Assembly (NCBI RefSeq): GCF_023898315.1
Contig: NC_064622.1
Span: forward strand, 270,869,503 to 270,933,502
DNA: 64,000 nucleotides
Direction of reading: 5' to 3'
Source of the DNA: Schistocerca nitens
Taxonomy: Eukaryota; Arthropoda; Insecta; Orthoptera; Acrididae
Shown here piece by piece: positions 61,645 through 64,000 of this stretch. Numbering within the stretch: the stretch's first letter is position 1; every line of letters starts with the position of its first letter. The notes under the pieces were generated by a model. It was given only the letters and a program-made list of their open reading frames with translations, was not told where the DNA came from and did not search any database. Made by a program: the position numbers and the translations under genes.

Positions 61645-61763
61645 ATCTGAAAAATATATGTAAAAATGCTCATAAAATTTTTCTCTCTATTTTTTACTTA
61701 TTTGTGTCCTTATCGATTGTGAATATCAGTTTCAACAAAATCAGACTTCGGACCAACCCTCAG

Positions 61764-62735
61764 GACTCTAGATGATAAGCGAATCTCATTGATATCCTTT
61801 CACCTTGAATTTTAATCCCACTCTTGAACCTTTCCTTTATCTCCGTCATTGCTTGTCCGATGTTATAGACTGAATTGTACGGGCGAAAGACTACACCACT
61901 GTCTTACGCCTTTTTTAATCAGAGCACTTCCTTCTTGATGATTCAGTCTTATTATTTGCTACTGTTTCCTCTTGGCGCACGACACTTTGTATATTATCCG
62001 TCTCTCCCCATATTTTTCTCAGGATTTCGAACATTTTGCACTATTTTGCATAGTCGAACACTTTCCCAATGTCGATAAATCCTGTGTACGTGTCGTGTTT
62101 TCTCTTGAGCCTTGTTTCCATAAGCAACCGTAACGTTAGAACTGCCTCTCTGGTGCCCTTACCTTTCCTAAAGCCAAACTGATTGTCATACAACAGAGCC
62201 TCAAGTTTCTTTTCCATTCTTCTGTCTATTATTATTGCAAGAGCTGGGATGCACGAGCTGTTAAGCTGATTATGCGATAGTTCTCGCATTTGTCAGCTTG
62301 ATTTTAAAAATTGCGATGGAATATTATCTGTTTCTTCTGCCGTATTTAATCTCAAGTGTTACTGAGCTCTTTTCAGTTATGACTCTAATACTGGATCCCC
62401 TATGTCTTTCATATCGACTTCTATTTCTTTCTCTATCACGCCATCAGACAGCTCCTCCCCGTCATAGAGGCCATCAGTGTACTGTTTCCACCTATCTTCT
62501 CTCTCTCCTCAGCATTTAACAGCGGAATTCCCATTGCACTCCTAATGTTACCATCCGTACTTTTAATTTCACCAAAGGTTGCACTGATTTTTCTGTATGG
62601 TGAGTCAGTCCTTCCGGCAATCATTTATTTTTCGATTTCTTCACATTCTTCATACAGCCATTTCGCATTATCTTACCTGCACTTCCTTTTTATTTCATTC
62701 CTAAACGTATGTTATTCTCACTCCCTATGTTACTG
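61764..62735 (-). pseudogene. LINE-2a RT portion (right part of the split copy)
   Basis: Minus-strand frames: D-R-R-M-E-K-K-L-E-A-L-L-Y-D-N-Q-F-G-F-R-K-G-K-G-T-R-E-A-V and T-Y-T-G-F-I-D-I-G-K-V-F-D (62041-62289), RT blocks 2 and 3, and a linker frame at 62436-62624. At 61764-61900 the block before F-A-D-D follows, decayed. It joins the piece at 57690-58250. The 5' border near 62735 abuts another LINE-2b 3' end. Confidence 0.72.
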
Positions 62736-62815
62736 CTGTTGCGGTCTTCAGTCCGAAGACTGGTTTGCTGCAGGTCTCTATGCTCTTTATCCTGTGCAAG
62801 CCTCATCAACTTCGA
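62736..62815 (-). pseudogene. LINE-2b 3' end, left of the U6-SINE insertion
   Basis: GCGGTCTTCAGTCCGAAGAC and CTATGCTCTTTATCCTGTGC match the 3' end of LINE-2b at 48540-48620. The LINE continues at 63484 with GTAACTACTGTAACCTGCAT, so the 0.67-kb U6-SINE block is an insertion. Confidence 0.8.
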
Positions 62816-62832
62816 GTACTTCCTTCGGCTCT

Positions 62833-62872
<40 letters not shown>

Positions 62873-62920
62873 GGCCCCTGCGCAAGGATGACACGCAAAA
62901 TCGTGAAGCGTTCCACATTT
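62816..62920 (+). ncRNA. U6: U6 snRNA retropseudogene, near full length
   Basis: The 105 bases align with insect U6 snRNA from its first G to the final CATTT. Key blocks are CATATACTAAAATTGGAACG, ATACAGAGAAGATTAGCATG (with the ACAGAGA box), GCCCCTGCGCAAGGATGACA (with AGC and ISL parts) and GTGAAGCGTTCCACATTT. Compared from memory with Drosophila U6, only the 5' stem-loop (GTACTTCCTTCGGCTCTAC) differs clearly. No TATA box or proximal sequence element sits upstream; the flank is LINE sequence. There is no T-run terminator, because a SINE follows directly. It is therefore a retrocopy, unlikely to be transcribed by its own promoter. Confidence 0.93.
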
Positions 62921-62922
62921 CC

Positions 62923-63081
62923 GCCGGCACGGTAACTCAGCGTGTTTGGTCAGAGGGTTAGTTGCCCTCTGTGATAAAAAAAAACGGAGTTGATTGATCA
63001 ACGACGAACTGAAACGGGTGTCTTGCGACGTGCGCCCCGAGCAGATACAACGAACGAAAAAAAAAAAAAAAAAAAAAAAAA
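62923..63081 (+). mobile_element. SINE-E unit 1, fused to U6
   Basis: GCCGGCACGGTAACTCAGCG resembles an A box, GGTCAGAGGGTTAGTTGCCC an anticodon arm, then an A-rich gap, GATCAACGACGAACTGAAAC, GGGTGTCTTGCGACG, GCCCCGAGCAGATACAACGA and an A-run (63060-63081). No complete B box is present. Confidence 0.85.
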
Positions 63082-63233
63082 GCCGGCACGGTAGCTCAGC
63101 GTGTTCGGTCAGAGGGTTCGCTGCCCTCTGTAAAAAAAAAAATAAAGAAAAAAAACTGAGGTAATCGATCAACAACGAACTTAAACGGATGTCTTACGAC
63201 GTCCGCCCCGAGCAGATGCAACGAACGAAAGCG
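63082..63233 (+). mobile_element. SINE-E unit 2
   Basis: Second unit with the same order as unit 1 (GCCGGCACGGTAGCTCAGCG ... GCCCCGAGCAGATGCAACGA). It carries private changes such as AATAAAG in the A-rich gap and GGATGTCTTACGACGTCC. Confidence 0.85.
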
Positions 63234-63324
63234 CAGGAGCCCCGTGGTCCCGTGGTTAGCGTGAGCAGCTGCGGGACGAGAGGTCGTTGGTTACAATCTC
63301 CCCTCGAGTGAAAACTTTAATTTC
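63234..63324 (+). repeat. tRNA-like module between SINE-E units 2 and 3
   Basis: CCCCGTGGTCCCGTGGTTAG has an A-box-like GTGGTTAGCGTG; GTTGGTTACAATCTCC is a B-box-like block with one substituted base compared with GGTTCRANNCC. The end is GAAAACTTTAATTTC. Similar modules are in the arms of the TIR element at 12312-13717. Confidence 0.6.
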
Positions 63325-63483
63325 GCCGGCACGGTAGCTCAGCGTGTTCCGTCAGAGGGTTAGCTGCCCTCTGTAATAAAAAAAACTGAGTTAATCGATC
63401 AACAACGGACTTAAACGGATGTCTTACGACGTCCGCCCCGAGCAGATGCAACGAACAAGAGCGAACAATATAAGATAAAAAAA
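63325..63483 (+). mobile_element. SINE-E unit 3, last of the array
   Basis: GCCGGCACGGTAGCTCAGCG to GCGAACAATATAAGATAAAA and an A-run that joins the LINE target GTAACTACTG. It is closer to unit 2 than to unit 1 (shared GGATGTCTTACGACGTCC and GATGCAACGAAC). Confidence 0.85.
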
Positions 63484-64000
63484 GTAACTACTGTAACCTG
63501 CATCCTTCTGAATCTGCTTACTGTATTCATCTCTGTGTCTCCCTCTACGACTTTTATCCCCCACCCCCCTCCCCACGCTTCCCTCCAATATTAAATTGGT
63601 GATCCCTTGATATACTAGGATGCGTCCTACCAGCCGATCCCTTCTTATAGAAAGGTTATACCACAAAATTTCTTTTCTGCCGAGTTATATACAGTATCTC
63701 TCATTAATTAGGCGATCTACCCACCTAATCTTCAACATTATTCTGTAGCACCACATTTCGAAAGCTTCCATTCCCTTCTTAACTAAATCGTTTATCATCC
63801 ATATTTCACTTTCATACATAACTACACTCCATACCACAATACTTTCAGACTTTCAGATACTTAAATCTACAAGTATACCCGATGTTAACAAATTTCTCTT
63901 CTTCACAAATGGTTTTCTTGCCATTGCCAGTCTACATTTTACGCCTTATCTACTTCGATCATCATCAGTTATTTGTCTGCCAAAATAGCAAAAGTCATCT
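63484..64000 (-). pseudogene. LINE-2b, right of the U6-SINE insertion
   Basis: A minus-strand C-terminal frame (63424-63666 in part) has M-W-Y-N-L-S-I-R-R-D-R-L-V-G-R-I-L-V-Y-Q-G-I-T-N, equivalent to H-N-L-T-R-R-D-R-L-V-G-H-V-L-R-H-Q-G-I-T-N in the copy at 48547-48876. Further right the W-C-Y-R-x-M-L-K-I block is readable near 63735. The copy runs off the window end. Confidence 0.78.

Noticed and set aside
62816-62920. Functional U6 snRNA gene
   Set aside because: No upstream TATA or PSE-like element, no T-run terminator, altered 5' stem-loop and direct fusion to a SINE within LINE sequence all indicate a retrocopy.

Overview
The window looks like repeat-rich intergenic or intronic DNA from an insect with a very large genome. 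An orthopteran such as a Schistocerca-type locust is the best guess. That inference rests on the repeats: many copies of a tRNA-headed SINE that I remember as abundant in locust sequence, a 5S-rRNA-headed SINE, several Tc1/mariner groups, CR1/L2-like LINEs with (ATGTAG)n tails, and codon use unlike bacteria or plants. I see no convincing host protein-coding gene, functional tRNA or rRNA gene. Almost every recognisable ORF is a piece of a transposable element (TE), and all but one are broken.

Layout. 0-4 kb: decayed Ty3/gypsy and P-element-like relics. 4.4-9.3 kb: a LINE with an SGNH-type ORF1, endonuclease and RT, split by a Tc1 element and a SINE. 9.3-11.3 kb: a complete Tc1 element with an intact 340-aa transposase, next to a second Tc1 fragment. 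12.3-13.7 kb: a TIR element with tRNA-like arms. 13.8-15.5 kb: a GTF2IRD2/ZBED-like hAT relic carrying a fold-back SINE. 16.4-19 kb: a solo LTR, a mariner and a TTAA-flanked TIR element. 21-25.2 kb: one LINE inside another in opposite orientation. 25.4-27.7 kb: a second solo LTR, a full-length SINE and a mariner split by a SINE. 28.2-31.1 kb: a three-layer nest (SINE in Tc1 in DD36E element). 32.7-38.4 kb: a Tc1 copy, a transposase relic holding a SINE within a SINE, and a LINE split by a chimeric SINE. 39.8-48.9 kb: LINE, mariner, a hAT inside a DD36E element, more LINE pieces, and (TA)n and (CA)n tracts. 49-52.6 kb: a palindromic SINE pair, a Tc1 end with a long hairpin, a Jockey-like LINE 3' end and a 5S-SINE. 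54.5-57.5 kb: two Tc1 elements, each split by a SINE. 57.7-64 kb: LINE pieces split by DD41D and piggyBac transposases, then a U6 snRNA-SINE chimera in another LINE.

The elements form a layered record. Autonomous LINEs provided retrotransposition machinery, SINEs and a U6 RNA used such machinery, and DNA transposons landed at TA or TTAA sites. Later events added SINE head swapping, fold-back copies and apparent gene conversion between SINE arms. The most unusual items are the U6-SINE array (62.8-63.5 kb), the fold-back SINE with a 14-bp target duplication (15.15-15.38 kb), the palindromic SINE pair (49.2 kb), the head-swapped SINE (36.25-36.47 kb), the tRNA-bearing TIR element (12.3-13.7 kb) and the intact Tc1 with DD32E spacing (9.3-10.8 kb). 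Family names for SINEs (A to F) and LINEs (L1 to L4, LINE-2, LINE-3, LINE-4) are local labels. LINE-3 and LINE-4 are different families from the CR1/L2-like copies L3 and L4.
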